DNA of 64,000 nt from Nephrocerus scutellatus (Eukaryota; Arthropoda; Insecta; Diptera; Pipunculidae), in the NCBI GenBank assembly GCA_947095585.1, contig OX352761.1, positions 56,776,432 to 56,840,431 on the forward strand, in the 5' to 3' direction. Below are positions 44,261-55,211 of the stretch, piece after piece. A program made the position numbers and the translations under genes. A model generated the notes under the pieces. That model was not told the origin of the DNA and ran no database searches. It saw only the letters and a list, made by a program, of their open reading frames with translations. The first letter of the stretch is position 1; every line of letters begins with the position of its first letter.

Positions 44261-44544
44261 GTGAATGTGTCTTCGCTGAGAATGCAGTAAATCACAATAA
44301 CGCCCAACAACGCATATAGCATAGTTCTCTTTTTGCTTTCTCTCTGGCCAAGTACCTTTTATGTTCAAATTCGATTCACATTATGACGTCATAAGATGAT
44401 GTAACCTTGAAGTTTTACTCCCCTCACGAGAAAAAAGTTTCACTTCAAAAATAAATATTTATCACAACGCCTGATAAGATCCGCAATTGAACATAATAGT
44501 ACCAAATGCGTATTACCAAAAAAGAATCACTTTAAGAAAACGAA
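44261..44544. other. no gene seen
   Basis: Mixed sequence between the dispersed repeat and the Helitron; nothing recognised. Confidence 0.35.
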
Positions 44545-45989
44545 TCTATATATATAAAAGAGAGAATTTATATGTTTGTTTGTTTATGCCTTCAGCAATT
44601 TCAACCAAATTTGGTATACATATAACTTACAATCTGGAATCAAATACCGTGGGGGTGTACCAGGTTTTTTGGCTGGGGGAGGGGTGGCAGCCAATATTAG
44701 TGTCGGACCCACAGTTTAAGTATCGCTGTGATGAATAATGTTGGCAGTACACTCCAACAGGTGAGTTATGTATCGCCGCAGGAGGGGGGGGGGTACCGAT
44801 ATTAGTGTCAATTCTATAGTTTTCGGGGTCGCTGAGTTGAATGGTGATGGTAAGACAGCTCTAGGGGGATGTCGATAACTGATTGGTGGCGGATGACCGA
44901 TATTAGTGTCGCTTCTATAGTTTTTAGGGTCGCTGAGTTGAATGGTGATGCTAAGACAGCTCCAGGGGGATGGGGTCAATAACTGAGTGGAGGTGATGTT
45001 AAGACAGCTCTAGAGACAAATGTGACCGATATTGGTGTCGATCCCATAGTTTTCGGGGTCGCTGAAATTAATAGTGGTGTTTAGAATGGTACTCGGTGAC
45101 CGGTTGAGTTTGGGGTGACGACATTGTCGCTTCAAATTGGAAAAGGTAGATTAGTAGCCGTGTCTTTTGGCAATATAAAATTGACATCGGATTTTTGAAA
45201 TCTGCCGCAGAACTAATAAATTCCATTTATCCGGCTGTTTCTCAAAACTATCACGGTTTGAACCGGTTGCGAGAAAGGGCCATTCTTGCTGCTAAAAATG
45301 GAGACATCCATGAAACAAACAATCAAATACTTGCTATGTTTATAGGCGTAGTTACTGAATATAAGTCTATCGATACCGTATTAGATGCTGATGAGGAAGT
45401 TAATCGAACAAAGTTCGATAGTTCACTTGATTTATCTGGATTGCCACCACATCGTATTTTACTTACAGTGGGATCTCCATACTACGGAATCTCAACTCGC
45501 ACAAAACTGTGCGTAAAAAATATGCTGGGCAATATAATTGAAGCGAATATCTTGACAGAAAATGGACGGTGTGAAACAGTTTTTATCCCACGGACAGCAC
45601 TCATTTCGACGGATTTACCTTTAAAATTTAAGAGATTGCAATTTCCAGTAAAACTTGCGTTTTCGATGATGAGCAATAAGTCGGACAGTTTATTAAGTAC
45701 TGCGGAGTGTAGATTTCTTATGTGGGTTCACCTAAGAATTTATTTATTCTTGCTCTTGAAGGTGAAACTAAAAACATTGTATACAACCAAATTTTGTTTT
45801 AAATTAATATTATGTATTGTTTTTAATTTTATTTTATATTGTGAATACTGTTGGTATAATAAAAAACAATTATTTTATTAATAAAAACTGCAATTTTACG
45901 TTAAAGATAGATATCATTCTTTTTTCTACCCCTGCCTAAGAGAAAATTTGGATAAATAAATACCTGGGCAACGCCGGGTAATCGGCTAG
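44545..45989 (+). mobile_element. Helitron deletion derivative with helicase end
   Basis: Starts TCTATATATATAAAAGAG after a host A (44,544). It ends with a 20-bp hairpin, TACCTGG/CCGGGTA around a GCAACG loop (45,961-45,980), then ATCGG and CTAG before a host T (45,990). These are complete Helitron ends. Tandem repeats of about 100 bp lie at 44,720-45,090, followed by a helicase C-terminal fragment. Length is 1,445 bp. Confidence 0.93.
45195..45802 (+). pseudogene. Helitron helicase C-terminal fragment
   Basis: The frame 45,195 onward encodes LRERAILAAKNGDIHETNNQ, DLSGLPPHRILLTVGSPYY and FKRLQFPVKLAFSMMSNKSD, the last quarter of a Helitron PIF1-like helicase. The motif usually reading NKSQGQ is NKSDS here. 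After a deletion and frameshift near 45,720 the very C-terminus is kept in another frame (GSPKNLFILALEGETKNIVY), with a stop at 45,800-45,802. Rep and the ATPase core are missing. The protein differs from the Helitron at 7-14.7 kb, so it is a second family. Confidence 0.87.
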
Positions 45990-46541
45990 TGTAAAAATAA
46001 ACACGTCACGTTAAATAAACACGCTTACTCAGCAGAATTGCACTCTAGTTCATTTCCAAGGCCAACGTTCCAAACAAAATTCCACGAACTAAGCATAGCT
46101 GTATCGTATCAGCAACTGCATCGTTCAAGTAGTTTCACAGGAAATTTTGCCATAACATGATATATAAATTGGTAAGAATCTGATCATTTCCAAAATATGA
46201 TGATAACCTACTCGGTCTGGTATAAAACCCCTATTTTTAGTTTTTGTGCAATGTTATGTTATGATGTTAATTTTTTTTTGTTTCTGGTTTTGAATTGACA
46301 ACTTCTTAATACAAGGTTGTTTAAGGAGTACATGTTAAAAAGTAAAATGTTAAATGTCCAATGTTATGTCCCTTGTTAAATGTCCACTGTTATGAGACAC
46401 TAGGGCTTGTCACGAGCAAAGCGTATTTGCGTATTTTTGACGGTTTTTCTGATTGGTTCAAATTTTTTAAAATAATTTTGATTTTATGAAGCACAACCAA
46501 TCTACAGACAAATTTACACAAAAATTTTCGACGTTTTTTGA
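45990..46541. other. no gene seen
   Basis: Mixed sequence. Positions 46,310-46,395 (AAAAAGTAAAATGTTAAATG and GTCC-type repeats) resemble 16,905-17,000, so it is probably old repeat. Confidence 0.45.
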
Positions 46542-47330
46542 TTATTGTGAGTTGCTGTTGTTAAAATTTTTTAACCAGTTTGTTTGAACGCTGACCACCC
46601 GAACTAAGCCGTCGGCTCCAGGATTTTTCACAATATTTCCCATTTGCAACTTCATGGGAGGAAGATTGTTGTCCTTCACATGAGCAATTTGTCCAATTTT
46701 AATGTTGGGTTGTTGAGTAGTCCACCGAAATGAGGAGACCGTGGTGGTGCGAAAGTCCATTAAATTTTATCATCCTGACACATATGCTTGCTGTCCTGAT
46801 GCAATTCGGAATTATGAAGAAGCTGATATAATTGGTGCAATTCTGAATTTGTGCCCTCAAAGTTTGTACCGTTGTCTGATACCACCTTCTTGTACAAACC
46901 TCTTGTAGCACAAAAATGTCTAAATGCACCGAGAACCGAGATGTAGAATGGACCACAGGAATCAATTCCAACGCGGTGGAATAGTAGTGCTGGCTCCACC
47001 AGCTCCTTTGGCAAATTCCCCATCTGCTGGAATATTGGCATTGGTTTAACTTGGCGACATCTGGTACAATTTCGAAATAATTGGGATGCCAACTTTCGAC
47101 CATGAATTGGCCGAAACAGCTCACGAACTATGGCCAATAATGCCTGAGGACCAATGTGAACATATTCTCTGTGTAAGTGCGTAAGCAGAGTTTTGGTGAA
47201 TGGCTGGAAAGAAGGAAGGAGTATAGGGTGTTTTGTAGAATATGGCATTGAGAAAAACTGCAACCTAACGCCGACCCGAACAATACCGCTCGCATCAAGG
47301 AAGAGACTCCTCAATGGGTTTAACGAATGA
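46542..47330 (-). pseudogene. BEL/Pao integrase and C-terminal domain, deleted
   Basis: 46,760-47,314 contains the N-terminal zinc part (HIGPQALLAIVRELFRPIHG, CTRCRQVKP), the first Asp block GIDSCGPFYI and, after a visible internal deletion, the second Asp block VVSDNGTNFEG. The catalytic glutamate region is absent. 46,542-46,760 encodes the end domain (VKDNNLPPMKLQMGNIVKNP, GLVRVVSVQT). Inactive. Confidence 0.85.
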
Positions 47331-47576
47331 TAAAATCATTCCTTTGCAGTCCATTTTTAATATCTGGAAAGCATTCCGTTTGAATCAGGTGAACAATACC
47401 TCCTATGCCCCTTTCGACGTCTTGGCTATTCAGAGGTTCGGATATTCGTTAAGTTTTCCTCTTGCGGTTATTGTTCACAAATCTGCTTACTTATGCCAAT
47501 ACTCTTGTTAATTTATGGTAGTTATTGATATATTTCATAACTGAGAATAGATTGTCTTCATTTGCAGGTATAGCTA

Positions 47577-48741
47577 TCAAAGTCGCACCCCTTTATATTC
47601 GCAGTCTTGATGTTCATGATTTAGTGGCATCGTTGTAGTTAGCCACGGAGACTTCAGAGATCGTAGCATTTGTGGTTCATGAAACCACAACTCGCATGTT
47701 ACCAAAACAGCTGGCACTCTTCCGAGAGAGACGACATCGGCTGGATGTTGTGCCGACTCAATGTGATACCATCGCTGTGGATTCGTCAACTCCGTCCAAT
47801 AGATGATATCACTAATAGAAAAAAATTCAAAATTGGATATATTTGTGATATCAACTGCGCCAACAGCAATGCCGCACACAGTTCCAGGCGTGGTATTGTA
47901 GTTTTTGTAGTGGTGCCTTTGATTTGGAGCACAAAAGTTGCACAATAAACTGTCCATTTGGTTTTGCACATCTGGTGTAGATTACCGCGCCGAAGGCAGT
48001 TTCGCTGGCATATGAAAACCCATGCAGTTCGATTTCATCACTCACATTTAGATTTGATCTAAACGTTTGCCAATACGTATGGTAATTCATGGGAAGACTC
48101 TAATCCCAATCCAGTTTAAGCTGCCACAGTTTCTGCATGAACAGTTTGCCCAACACCACGATGGAAGATACTAATCCCAGCGGATCAAACAAACGTGCAA
48201 TTTCGGAGATGACGATCAGTTTCGTCAATTTGGTTTGGCTGGAGAACTGCTGAACGTGAAATTGAAAAACATCCTTCTGGGGTTGCCAGCAAATGCCCAA
48301 CGTCTTAATGTAGTTTTGTCGAAATGTCGAAACTGCATTAATTGTTCTCGATATTTGAGCGGGATATCGGAATTGTGTCTAGTTTCCAAAACCTTTTAAT
48401 GTCTTCATCGAGGGTAGCAAGGGATGATGTTAGCAGAGATACTTGTCTTCTAATGTCTGATGTGGTGCGTGGAAAACGTCTTGATACAATCCAACCCAGA
48501 ACAGTGTTTTGAGACAAGGTAAATTGTCGCCTTATTTAATTTGACCAACCTTGAACAAATCGAAGAAAATTTCAGCTCCAAGTAATAGGTCAATGTTTTG
48601 TGAACTGGCAAATGTTGGATCTGAAAGTCGTAGATTTCTTGGAATGGCCCAGCCAGTTGTATTTATTTCCATTGATGGTGTAATATTCGTAGTAGTGGGT
48701 AGTACAAATATCTCAAGATCAGTAGCGAAGTTCGTTGACAT
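47577..48741 (-). pseudogene. BEL/Pao protease region, polymerase end and RNase H
   Basis: 48,532-48,741 contains TTGWAIPRNLRLSDPTFASS and IDLLLGAEIFFDLFKVGQIK, a protease-side block of Pao elements. A deletion then joins it near 48,370 to KRFWKLDTIPIS, skipping the polymerase palm. 48,100-48,300 reads LGICWQPQKDVF-like and IARLFDPLGLVSSIVVLGKL. RNase H pieces follow: ELHGFSYASETAFGAVIYTR and TTIPRLELCAALLLAQLI. No catalytic DD motif of the polymerase remains. Confidence 0.83.
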
Positions 48742-49190
48742 TGATCTTATTGTTTATTTTCTGCTTGTTTATTAGACTTATTACAATTCGTGGTTTTTTT
48801 GAATGTATAATGTATATGATGTTTAGTAAATAAATTATACAGAATTGAATTATTATTGTTAATTTTGTTATATTTGTAGTTATTTATCTTATTTATAATT
48901 TCCAATTTTTGTTTGCTTCATTTGCATGTTATTGTGGTAATCAATGTACATCTAGCACTGAACTTATTATTTTATTGTCTCATTACAAGTTACTGAATAT
49001 TAAGTCATTAATATAAAAATTAACTACACATCATCAATTTATATTAATCAATTTAATTTACATTCTTTATTCATCAAACATTACGCTTATGTAAAAATCT
49101 AGTCAATTAGAAATAGTTGCTTTGTAAATTGTGTATATTAAATAACTTTATATTCATTTATTGTACAAGATGAAAAATGAATATGTCTGT
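48742..49190. other. AT-rich, no gene seen
   Basis: Extremely AT-rich filler without recognised repeats. Confidence 0.4.
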
Positions 49191-49194
49191 CATG

Positions 49195-49345
49195 AATATG
49201 ATCATTATGGTCTGGAATTTCGGGAACAAAGCAATTACTAACGCGATTCGCATGAAATTCGGTATGTAGGACTAAGATGCGACCTTAAGACATGTTCTAA
49301 TGGAGATTCTGGGTTATGGTCATTAGGATCTGGAATTTTGGGAAC
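49195..49345 (+). repeat. isolated units of the 118-bp satellite
   Basis: One full unit and part of a second, containing ATGATCATTATGGTCTGGAA and GCGATTCGCATGAAATTCGG. Same family as 17,040-18,345, over 30 kb away. Confidence 0.8.
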
Positions 49346-49369
49346 TATGCCATTTTGGATTTTAAGAAG

Positions 49370-49500
49370 CCCGTTCGTGTATCCGTTCCACAGACAAGGA
49401 TATATTTGTTTCTTTTCTTTTCACCCGGGCAGGCGTCACGCTCAAAATACACGGCCATGTCTCCGACACCTGCTCTTTTGTTAAAATAAATTAGTACAGT
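49370..49500. repeat. dispersed repeat, inverted partner of 4690-4815
   Basis: Shares TTTCTTTTCTTTTCACCCGG and GTCACGCTCAAAATACACGG with the complement of 4690-4815. Type unknown. Confidence 0.5.
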
Positions 49501-49761
49501 TTGTATTTTTTAATTTTCTTTTAGAAAAATTATGGGTATTTAATTTTTGAAACGCGAAAAACATAAAATGTTGTTGGAAAAACTGGTATAAGGTGACTAT
49601 TTCTGGTTTCCAAAAATTACAGTCGAAATATCATACCATCATTATTTTTCATTTTAGCATTTCCTTTGTTTTTCGCTAAAATCGCAGCCCACGCCCATTT
49701 CTCGTTCCTAAGTTTTGGTTGTTAGCTTTTCGTTATCCAGTTGCGCAAATAACCCATGCGA

Positions 49762-49860
49762 GTTACGTTACTATACTCACAGTAGGTCACAAAAAACATA
49801 GACTTTCTACTTTGACTTCAGAATAACGACTGATTTTTTATAATATTTAATATTCTTATG
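49762..49860 (-). repeat. 3' LTR, distal part
   Basis: Matches 59,489-59,590 (GTTACGTTACTA, ACTTTCTACTTTGACTTCAG, AATATTCTTATG). It ends in the RTE-like element's target duplication at 49,849-49,860. Confidence 0.85.
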
Positions 49861-50149
49861 ATGGTCAGCCATCAGCAGAAATAGGGGGAATAACACCGAA
49901 TGCTCTAGAATTGCATGTGGCCGTAACTATCTCTGACTGGTGGAAGTGCGATCAAACCTCCACGTGGTGGCCGCTGGTAATTTTCCCTCAATGCAGGAAA
50001 AGCTGAATGATTCGGCTAGTCCCTTCAAAGTAATGTTGGCGCGAGGCCAATAACCTCGCCCGTAAAAAATTATTATTACGGAACCCAAAATCAGCCTCGG
50101 ATACACTGATGAACGACGACGACCACGGCAACGAAAACGGCTAAACGAT

Positions 50150-50698
50150 TTAAGAATTTTCTCATGGAACGTACGCTCACTGTATAGAGCTCGAGCTTCA
50201 CAGCAGCTAGCCAATACCCTGTCCAAATATAATGCTGACTGAACAGCGATTCAGGAGTTGCGGTGGACAGGGAATGGTGTCTTACAAAAATCAGAATATG
50301 ACATATATTACAGCTGTCATGCAAGACATCATGTGCTCGGGGTGGGGTTTCTAGTCAGCAAAAGAATGAAACCCACCGTTATCGGCTTTAATGTAGTAAA
50401 TGAACTTAAAAATACTGTCATTAGTACTGCTGACTCCATCTTAGGCAGTAGTCGTAAAGATCGAAACGACTGGTTCGATGACGAATGTAAGCTAGCGACT
50501 GAACGTGAGAATGTTGCGTACCGAGCAATGCAACAATCTCCTAGAACGCGGGCACGCGAAGATGAATATAAAGAGCTCAGAAGATATGGAAAAATAGTTC
50601 ACCGGCGAAAGAAAGCAACCTGGTCCGTGAACTGGAACAGTACAGAGAGGAAGGACCGCACCAGGCACGGAAGTTCTTCCAAAGGGTCCGCGGTATGA
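50150..50698 (+). pseudogene. RTE-like endonuclease (internally deleted) and linker
   Basis: The frame starts with an APE-type block, SWNVRSLYRARASQQLANTL, has a TGA at 50,240, and goes on with AIQELRWTGNG (the catalytic Glu region) and HHVLGVGFLVSKRMKP. After VVNEL it jumps directly to the linker DWFDDECKLATERENVAYRA, so roughly the second half of the endonuclease is missing. It is dead for target cutting. Confidence 0.82.
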
Positions 50699-52290
50699 CG
50701 CAATATACACCGCGTTGCACATACTGCAAGGACAAAGAGGGTAATCTGATCGCCGATCTTAAAGGCATCTTAGAGCGATGGGAAGAGCACTTTCATGAGT
50801 TGCTAAATGGCCAGCTAACTGAGGAATTGGAGGCTCCACCAATGACCGAAGATCATACTATGCTGCCGCCACCAAGCATAGTCGAAGTTAGCAGAGCGAT
50901 AAATCGGCTCAAAAATAATAAGGCCCCGGGACCTGAAGGGATCCCAGCGGAACTGATAAAAATAGGAGGCCCCACATTACACCAAGCAATTCATGAAATA
51001 ATAGTGCAAGTATGGGAAGAAGAAGTTATGCCAGAAGACTGGCGAAGAGGCATCCTGTGCCCCATACATAAGAAGGAGATATCACAAAATGCAGCAATTA
51101 TCGTGGTATAACGTTGTTGAGTACCGCGTATAAGATTTTCTCCTCTATCCTTCAAGACAGGATAGCCCCATACGCTAAAGTCATCATTGGTCCATACCAG
51201 TGTGGCTTCATCCCAGGCAAATCAACAACTGATCAGATTTACACCCTAAGGCAGGTGATGAAAAAATGTCTAGAGTTTCAAAACTCACTACACCATCTTT
51301 TTATAGACTTTAAAGCCGCCTATGATAGCATAGCCAGAGTAGAACTTTATAAGCCATGAGAGAATTCGGCATTCCAAATAAACTGACACGACTATGTAGG
51401 TTGACCATGACCAATGTTATAAGCCAAGTAAAAATATCCCGATCACTATCAAGCCCATTCAACATCTATAACGGGCTCCGACAAGGGCAGTCCATCCCCT
51501 GCGGATCTCTTCAACCTGGCGTTGGAGAAAGTGATCCGTGACTCTGACATAACGGCGAGAAGAACAATCCTCTATAAGTCCATTCAGATACTGGCTTACG
51601 CAGACGATATTGACATCGTTGGTAGAAACCAAAGAACTGTACAGGAAGCTTTCATCCAGATAGAGCAGGCGGCAAGAAATCTGGGGCTGCACATAAATGA
51701 GAGCAAAATAAAGTACATGGTGGCCACGTCTGCGAGTAGAAGCTCCAACATTGGTCCCTCAATTCAGATAGTGGAGCGCGAATTTGAAGTAGTGCATTCC
51801 TTTAACTATCTCGGGTCAACTATAGCAGCCGATAACAGCATGGAACCAGAAATACGTGCACGGTTGCTTAAAGCCAACAAAGCCTACTATAGCCTGTCAA
51901 GACTCTTCAAATCCAGGAACTTAACCATAACATCCAAGCTGCTGGTATATAAGACAATGGGCATACCAGTACTTACACATGGATCCGAGACTTGGGTGCT
52001 TAGCAAAAAGCATTCTGACCTCTTAGCCGCGTTCGAGAGAAAAGTCTTACGGAGAATTGTTGGCCCCGTATGTGAGGAAGACTCTATAATGATGAGATCT
52101 ACGAGCGTTACCGCGATGTCGACATCGTGAAGAAAATTAAGCTCGGTAGGCTCCGGTGGGCAGGACACCTAGCTCGCATGAGCGAAGAGGTTCCTGCTCG
52201 GAAAGTCCTTTGCGGTAGGATTTATGGAACACGACAGCGAGGTCGGCCAAGCGTACGCTGGAAGGATGGCGTAAACTAGGACGCCCAGAG
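50695..52290 (+). pseudogene. RTE-like reverse transcriptase
   Basis: Frames at 50,695-51,111 (AINRLKNNKAPGPEGIPAEL), 51,114-51,359 (YQCGFIPGKSTTDQIYTLRQ, IDFKAAYDS), 51,356-51,541 and 51,522-52,130 (QILAYADDIDIVGRNQ, with the catalytic YADD intact) cover the polymerase. The tail GRLRWAGHLAR and CGRIYGTRQRGRPSVRWKDG lies near 52,140-52,270. Three frameshifts and one stop break it. It is more complete than the copy at 5421-6755. Confidence 0.87.
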
Positions 52291-52398
52291 TTTAGGGATG
52301 CCAAACTGGATGACATCGGCTCGAAATCGGGACCGGTGGAGAGACTTTTTGCGGGAGGCCAGGACCGGACCCCGGTTGTAGAGCCAAATATGATGATG

Positions 52399-52529
52399 AA
52401 TATTCTAATGGAAGCTACTTTACAAAAGGTGATTTCTCATTAATTATGAGAACAAAGCCGGACACTCAGCAGACACTGAGTTTACAATTTTCTCACCGAT
52501 GCAATTACAATTCAATGCTTATCCTAGGA
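52399..52529 (-). repeat. 3' LTR, proximal part
   Basis: Resumes with AATATTCTAATG and GAAGCTACTTTACAAAAGG, and matches 59,570-59,700 to ATCCTAGGA. Together with 49,762-49,860 it gives an LTR of about 218 bp. Confidence 0.87.
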
Positions 52530-54160
52530 GTAAAGCGACGGCCGAAGTGACGCCATTGAAGCAGCTTCAGCTTGATGAGATGATGTTGCGAGGGCAGGAG
52601 CGTTAAGATGCGGGATGTTGCCGTGATCTTCCGCGGTTGTTTTGTATATATATTTTTTTCTCAATGTAGCAGCAAAGATTATTATGCTAGCGAAGATGAT
52701 GATTCCTGCTGCTCCCACTAGGCAATTGTAAGTTTCAGTGATGTTTTCTAGCCTGAGTACTTTGGCTTCCGTGTTGAAGTTAAATGTTCGCAACTTTTCT
52801 AGGTTTAATTCATTGGTTGTTGTGTTGGCTTTGACGATGCTGCCCGATGGGGGAAGTATCCGTTTGGTGTCCCAGAAGATGTCCGGTCTATTTTCGTAGC
52901 TGCGATGTTGCAATTTTGGAAGTGGATAAGCACTGTGCCTTCTATGTGGTGAATTCCCGGTCTGAAGGTAGAGTTTAATGATAAATCTTGGATTTTTATA
53001 AATAGTTAAATATTAGGTTGTGGTTGGGAGATTGTTTGAATCTTCCCAACATCCTTGAATGGACAATTGGCTACCATATTTTCCATCAGCTTTCCGATAC
53101 ATTGGGATTGGGTGGAGTCCTCTTCTTGTGTTGTTGATGAGCAGTAGTTGGTTCCTTCTATCTTGGGGCAAGGTTTATAAAAGTGTTGTGTGTGTCTTAT
53201 GTTATAGTTAATATATGGTTTCGTATTTATTATCTTTGTGCCATTTATTTACAGGGGTATAACATGATAAAAATTATATTTTTCTATAGATAAAACTGGT
53301 ATCTGTATATTAAAAATTATTTTAGATCCATTATAATAAGCTTGGATTCCTAAAAATTCGTATATTTGTTCAAGTGCATTGATTGTTATGTTTTGTGTTG
53401 TTAGTTTGTCTTTTATATAGTTCATCAAAGGTAAGAAGGAGCTTAGGGATAATATTAAGTTTACTCAGCCTCGGCTATATTAGATAGATGGTTGGTTAGT
53501 AAGTCAATGTTAAAGTTAAGTTGGTTAATATATTGTGTTACCAAAAGAGCATCGTGTTCTCTTCTGATTCTGTTTTGAGAAAATTTTCGATTATTTGTTG
53601 TTCGGTATTTATGTGTAGTGTTATATTTTTGAATCTATCGATCGTTTGAGAGTTCAAAACGTGTTCATTATCTAATTATCGTGTTATGTCGTTAAGTTTG
53701 TATTAATGTTTTGTATTTGGTCGTTAATTTTGATTGCATCTTAGGCGTCCATGTTACCTGTTATTAGTTTAATAGTGGACCCCAATCCATTGATTAAACC
53801 GCGTTTATTTCTTTTCTTAAAAGGATACAAAATTTAGATTTTTGTTTGAAGTTCTTCGAGTTTTAATTTTGTGATTTTAAATGAGTTTGTGCTAATGTTC
53901 TGTTTTTGAAACAGGTAGAGTGAATTTGTGATTTTCTGTAAGTTTGTTGTTGCAGTCATAAAGGTTTATGATATGTATTAGATTTTGAAAGATAGTAATG
54001 TAAATTGATGTTCCTAAAAGTAGAGGCAGTAGACTATGTTCTTTGGGGATGTTAAAAATGTCTATTCTTTGAGTGTGAGTAAGCCTGAAAGTTAATAGAT
54101 AAAGTGGGGTGTTAGTATGAACAAATATATATATATATATATATTTTTGTATATGTTTTA
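52530..54160 (-). pseudogene. errantivirus env remnant
   Basis: The C-terminal frame 52,524-52,913 has a hydrophobic membrane segment near residues 66-83 (LVGAAGIIIFASIIIFAATL) followed by a short basic tail, as in insect retroviral envelope proteins. Upstream, near 53,770-53,811, the minus strand reads a basic RNKR followed by GLINGLGS, the position and type of a furin site and fusion segment. Between these the sequence has many stops and a (TA)n run, so the gene is broken throughout. Nothing suggests a functional envelope. Confidence 0.75.
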
Positions 54161-54423
54161 TTTCTTATGTCGTTTTCTTAATTTACTTTTATGAATTTTT
54201 TTGTTTTCTTTTGTTAAAACTGTAATTTTCCTGTTCTTAATTGCTATTTGTTTTGAAAATTTGGGTGCTAGTTTGTTGCGTCTAGCTTCTTTCCGAAATA
54301 TTGGATAATTTTCCACTACGTCTTCCGGGGTTTCTCTCGTTTGGTTAAGTTTATCTATTCTCGCGTTGGTTATTTCTTTTACTTTATCCTGAATTTTCGG
54401 ATATAACTCATTAAGGAATTCAT

Positions 54424-55200
54424 TCAGCTTTTCAAGATATTCATGCTGGTTCGAGAATCTAAGTGTTTTTCTAAACTTGTAAGGTCTTCCGAAAAACAGT
54501 TCGTATGGGGTGAATTTTGTCGCGGAATGTACAGCGTTGTTTCTTCGTGTTCGGTGGTTAACCTCTGCTCTTTCCTTTTTGACAAAATGAGCCTGTATAT
54601 TTCCGTAAGGGTAGAATGCAGTCTTTCCACTGGACCATTACTTCTGGTTTGTTGGAAAGAAGTATAATGTAATGTAATTTCATGTTGTCTACAAAAGTCC
54701 TTAAATATATTGTAGACGAATTCTGAGCCTTGGTCACATACAATCTTTGAGGGTATTCCGTAAAGGTTGATATATTTTTTTATACAGTTCAGGATGGTTA
54801 CACTACTCCAACAACTTAGAGTGTACCCACAAGCGAATTTAGAGAATTTGTCTATAAGTGTAAGAATATTATTGTTGTTAATAGTGTATAGATCTATGTG
54901 AAGAATTTCAAGGGGCTTTAGTTGTATTTCAAGTTTCTCGAAATGGGGTCTAGTCGGGTTTCTATTGTACTTGAAAATTTGACAATTTGACATTTTTCGC
55001 AGTTAGGGAAATAATTTTCCCTTTTAAGGTGTAGAACGGGAAGGTTTCACATATTCCCCTGTGGTTTGAATTCTCGTGGTAGCTTCTTATAAGTTCTTCG
55101 TGGTCATCTTCTACTCTGATATCTCTAAGAATTTCTGTACAACGAATTACTCGAAAATGTTTACTTTGGGAGAAGAATTTAATAAAGAATTGAACAATGC
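54424..55200 (-). pseudogene. errantivirus integrase
   Basis: Frame 54,424-54,993 contains the catalytic residues D34 (ILHIDLY), D87 (IVCDQGSEF) and E123 (SNGPVERLHS), spaced 35 apart as usual. The zinc-binding region upstream (55,000-55,200) is interrupted. After E123 the sequence continues in a different frame from about 54,600. Inactive copy. Confidence 0.85.
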
Positions 55201-55211
55201 GGAAAACGTTA

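Larger units (their letters stand above)
46542..48741 (-). mobile_element. BEL/Pao LTR retrotransposon relic, internally deleted
   Basis: Minus-strand fragments appear in BEL/Pao order: protease-like region, polymerase end, RNase H, integrase, then the C-terminal domain typical of Pao elements. No LTRs are recognised, so both ends are lost. Large parts of the polymerase core are missing. Confidence 0.85.
49861..52398 (+). mobile_element. RTE-like non-LTR element in the errantivirus LTR
   Basis: 2,538 bp, flanked by AATATTCTTATG and AATATTCTAATG (11 of 12 identical). The intact LTR at 59.5 kb shows the uninterrupted sequence, which fixes the limits. It ends with a short ATGATGATG run, as RTE elements often end in simple repeats. 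It is the same family as 5421-6755. Confidence 0.88.

Noticed and set aside
44716..44979. Pro/Ser/Thr-rich frame on the minus strand
   Set aside because: Produced by the 100-bp Helitron repeats.
52524..52529. Overlap of env end with the LTR as a separate gene
   Set aside because: It is simply the env frame running up to the LTR edge.
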